8,243 bases of DNA from an uncultured Clostridia bacterium (GTDB lineage Bacteria; Bacillota; Clostridia; Oscillospirales; CAG-272): positions 1-8,243 of the forward strand of contig CAMOLD010000053.1 of NCBI GenBank assembly GCA_946618395.1, read 5' to 3'. The position numbers and the translations under genes are program-made. Shown in pieces: positions 5,867 through 8,243 of this stretch. Each line of letters opens with the position of its first letter. Positions within the stretch are counted from its first letter, which is position 1. Below the pieces are notes generated by a model. The model had not been told where the DNA came from, ran no database searches, and was given only the letters and a program-made list of their open reading frames with translations.

Positions 5867-8243
5867 AATACGATTTTCGCAGTATCGAGCCGAAATGGCA
5901 GAAAAAATGGGAAGAAGCCGGCATTTTCAAGGCGGTGGACAACAGCCCGAAAAAGAAATTTTACGCGCTTGTAGAGTTCCCCTATCCCTCGGGCGCGGGA
6001 ATGCACGTCGGGCATATCAAGGCGTATTCCAGCATGGAGGTCATTTCCCGCAAACGGAGAATGCAGGGCTACAACGTTCTGTTTCCCATCGGGTTTGATG
6101 CCTACGGACTGCCCACCGAGAACTATGCCATTAAGACCGGAATACATCCCCGTGAAGTGACCGATAAAAACATTGCAAAGTTTACCTCGCAGCTCAAACG
6201 GGTCGGCTTTTCCTTTGATTGGAGCCGCGTTGTTGACACCACCGAGGAGGGCTTTTACCGCTGGACGCAGTGGATCTTCCTGAAAATGTTTGAGCATGGT
6301 CTGGTCTTCCGCGACCAGGCATTGGTCAACTATTGCCCCAGCTGCAAGGTGGTGCTTTCCAACGAGGATTCGCAGGGCGGCAAATGCGATATTTGCCATA
6401 GCGAGATCGTTCAAAAATCCAAAACCGTTTGGTATCTGCGCATCACCGAGTATGCCGACCGCCTGCTTTCTGGGCTTGACGAGGTGGACTATCTGCCCAA
6501 CGTCAAGCAACAGCAAATCAACTGGATCGGCAAATCCACCGGCGCGTTTGTCAATTTCACCATCAAGGAGACCGGCGAAAAACTGCGCATTTACACCACG
6601 CGGTGCGATACGCTCTTTGGCGTGACCTTTATGGTCATTGCGCCCGAGCACCCCATCATTGAGGCAAACCGCGAGCGCATCGGCAACATTGCCGCGCTGG
6701 ACGAATACCGCGAGGCATGCGCCAAGAAAACCGAATTTGAGCGCACCCAGCTCAACAAGGATAAAACCGGCGTCCGCATTGAGGGCTTGACCGCCATCAA
6801 CCCGGTCAGCGGCAAGGAAATTCCCATTTACATTTCCGACTATGTCATGATGGGCTACGGCACCGGCGCCATTATGGCGGTTCCGGCGCACGATGAGCGC
6901 GACTATGCCTTTGCCAAAAAGTTTGGCATTGACATTATTGAGGTCATCAAGGGCGGAGACATTTCCAAGGAGGCATACACCGGGGACGGAGAAATGGTCA
7001 ACTCCGGCTTCCTCAATGGTTTTACCAACAAAAAAGATTCCATTGCGCGAATGCTGGAATACCTCAAAGCCGAGGGCATTGGCGAGATGGGCGTGCAATA
7101 CAAAATGAAGGATTGGGCGTTCAACCGTCAGCGCTATTGGGGCGAGCCGATTCCGATTGTCCATTGCCCCAAATGCGGAATGGTTCCCGTGCCCTATGAG
7201 GAACTGCCGCTCCGCTTGCCCGACATGAAGAATTTTGAGCCGGGCGAGGGCGGCGAAAGCCCGCTTGCCAAGGTGGAATCCTTTGTCAACTGCTCCTGCC
7301 CCAAGTGCGGCGGCGCTGCCAAGCGCGAGACCGACACCATGCCGCAATGGGCGGGCTCTTCCTGGTATTTTTTGCGCTATGTCGATCCGCATAACGACAA
7401 AGCGCTCGCCGACCCGGAAAAATTGAAATACTGGATGCCGGTGGACTGGTATAACGGCGGCATGGAGCACGTAACCCGCCACATGATCTACTCCCGCTTC
7501 TGGCACAAATTCCTTTACGATATCGGCGCCGTTCCCTGCGATGAGCCTTACGCCAAGCGCACGGCACAGGGCTTGATTCTGGGCCCGGACGGCGAAAAGA
7601 TGTCCAAATCCAAGGGCAATGTGGTGGACCCGAACGACGTCATCGATGTTTACGGTGCCGACGTTTTGCGCGTCTATGTCCTCTTCATGGGCGATTATGC
7701 GAGCGCCGCACCCTGGAACGATAGCTCGGTGAAGGGTTGCAAACGCTTTTTGGAGCGCGTGAGCGACCTGACCGACCTGGTTCGCGAAGGCGGCGGAACC
7801 CCCAAGCTGGAAACTGCGTTCCACAAAACGGTCAAAAAGGTGTCGCAGGATATTGAGGAACTCAAATTCAACACCGCTATTGCCGCAATGATGGCGCTGA
7901 TCAACGAGATCTACGAGGTTGGCAGTCTTTCCCGCGAGCAGTTGATGACGCTGGCAAGACTCCTTTCCCCCTTTGCACCGCACCTTGCCGAGGAGCTTTG
8001 GAGCACCATGGGCGGCAAAGGACTTTGCGCCGTTGCCGAATGGCCGGAGTGGGACGAAGCCAAAACGGTGGAAAGCACGGTGGAGGTTGCCGTTCAAATC
8101 AACGGCAAGGTCCGCGCCACAGTGGAGCTTCCCCTGAACTGCAAGCCCGAGGAGGCCATTGCGCTTGCCAAAGCCGACGAAAAGATCGCCGCGCAACTGG
8201 CGGGCAAAACCATCATCAAAGAAATCAGCGTTCCCAACAAGAT
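5863..8243 (+). CDS. leuS: Leucyl-tRNA synthetase, cut just short of its C-terminus by the window edge
   Basis: LeuRS attaches leucine to tRNA-Leu using ATP and removes wrongly charged residues. The frame is open without interruption for 793 codons and is still open at the last base; the ending KTIIKEISVPNK matches the usual KEIYVPGK-type C-terminus, so probably only about 10 codons are missing. Visible parts are the HIGH motif as HVGH (48-51), a zinc site C158/C161/C175/C178, the CP1 editing domain with TTRCDTLFG (245-253) and GYGTGAIMAVPAHDERD (331-347), RQRYWGEPIPI (422-432), a second cysteine set C435/C438 and C479/C482, KMSKS (579-583), and an anticodon-binding domain from ~620. Two features are notable: C248 sits where many LeuRS have proline, and YNGGMEHVTRHMIYSRFW replaces the common IGGAEHA.. 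form. GGAGG (5848-5852) precedes the ATG, which overlaps the rsfS stop. Confidence 0.97.
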   Translation, partial: MKYDFRSIEPKWQKKWEEAGIFKAVDNSPKKKFYALVEFPYPSGAGMHVGHIKAYSSMEVISRKRRMQGYNVLFPIGFDAYGLPTENYAIKTGIHPREVTDKNIAKFTSQLKRVGFSFDWSRVVDTTEEGFYRWTQWIFLKMFEHGLVFRDQALVNYCPSCKVVLSNEDSQGGKCDICHSEIVQKSKTVWYLRITEYADRLLSGLDEVDYLPNVKQQQINWIGKSTGAFVNFTIKETGEKLRIYTTRCDTLFGVTFMVIAPEHPIIEANRERIGNIAALDEYREACAKKTEFERTQLNKDKTGVRIEGLTAINPVSGKEIPIYISDYVMMGYGTGAIMAVPAHDERDYAFAKKFGIDIIEVIKGGDISKEAYTGDGEMVNSGFLNGFTNKKDSIARMLEYLKAEGIGEMGVQYKMKDWAFNRQRYWGEPIPIVHCPKCGMVPVPYEELPLRLPDMKNFEPGEGGESPLAKVESFVNCSCPKCGGAAKRETDTMPQWAGSSWYFLRYVDPHNDKALADPEKLKYWMPVDWYNGGMEHVTRHMIYSRFWHKFLYDIGAVPCDEPYAKRTAQGLILGPDGEKMSKSKGNVVDPNDVIDVYGADVLRVYVLFMGDYASAAPWNDSSVKGCKRFLERVSDLTDLVREGGGTPKLETAFHKTVKKVSQDIEELKFNTAIAAMMALINEIYEVGSLSREQLMTLARLLSPFAPHLAEELWSTMGGKGLCAVAEWPEWDEAKTVESTVEVAVQINGKVRATVELPLNCKPEEAIALAKADEKIAAQLAGKTIIKEISVPNK

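Noticed and set aside
5782..8196. 804-codon open frame on the minus strand opposite leuS
   Set aside because: It is in codon register with leuS, and its openness follows from the absence of TTA, CTA and TCA codons there. The forward frame gives a complete, motif-perfect LeuRS, and the antisense translation shows no recognisable domain.

Overview
The window is a densely packed, entirely plus-strand housekeeping segment from what looks like a Gram-positive Firmicute of the class Clostridia, probably near the Oscillospiraceae/Ruminococcaceae. This placement is inferred from three things. The SMC C-terminus has the form LSGGEQ...FCILDEIEAALD...THRRGTM. The gene order is yhbY-nadD-yqeK-LCP-rsfS-leuS. 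The LeuRS carries motifs such as YNGGMEH and PQWAGSSWYFLRY. The DNA is moderately GC-rich, with strong avoidance of TTA, CTA and TCA codons.

Layout from left to right: the 3' end of smc (chromosome condensation; cut by the left edge); ftsY (signal-recognition-particle receptor), overlapping the end of smc; an RdgB/HAM1-type dITP/XTP pyrophosphatase; a small two-helix membrane protein of unknown function with a possible PH/GRAM-like tail; a YhbY-type RNA-binding protein; nadD (NAD biosynthesis); yqeK (HD-domain Ap4A hydrolase); an exported LytR-CpsA-Psr (LCP) protein; rsfS (ribosome silencing factor); and leuS (leucyl-tRNA synthetase), cut by the right edge a few codons before its expected end.

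Spacing suggests one long operon or two fused ones. Four junctions are ATGA stop/start overlaps (rdgB/membrane protein, yhbY/nadD, nadD/yqeK, rsfS/leuS). The smc/ftsY junction is a longer overlap, and the remaining gaps are 4 to 49 bases. No stretch longer than 49 bases lacks a gene. I see no convincing internal promoter, intrinsic terminator, tRNA, rRNA, CRISPR array, insertion sequence or phage gene.

The genes join several growth-linked jobs: chromosome segregation, protein targeting to the membrane, nucleotide-pool sanitation, NAD synthesis, stress-dinucleotide removal, cell-wall polymer attachment, ribosome assembly and silencing, and leucine charging. I found no new multi-gene system. 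The observations most worth checking are a 14-base-pair hairpin that buries the ribosome binding site of the LCP gene, a second hairpin at the 3' end of that gene just before the rsfS ribosome binding site, and the uncharacterised membrane protein joining the two conserved gene blocks.
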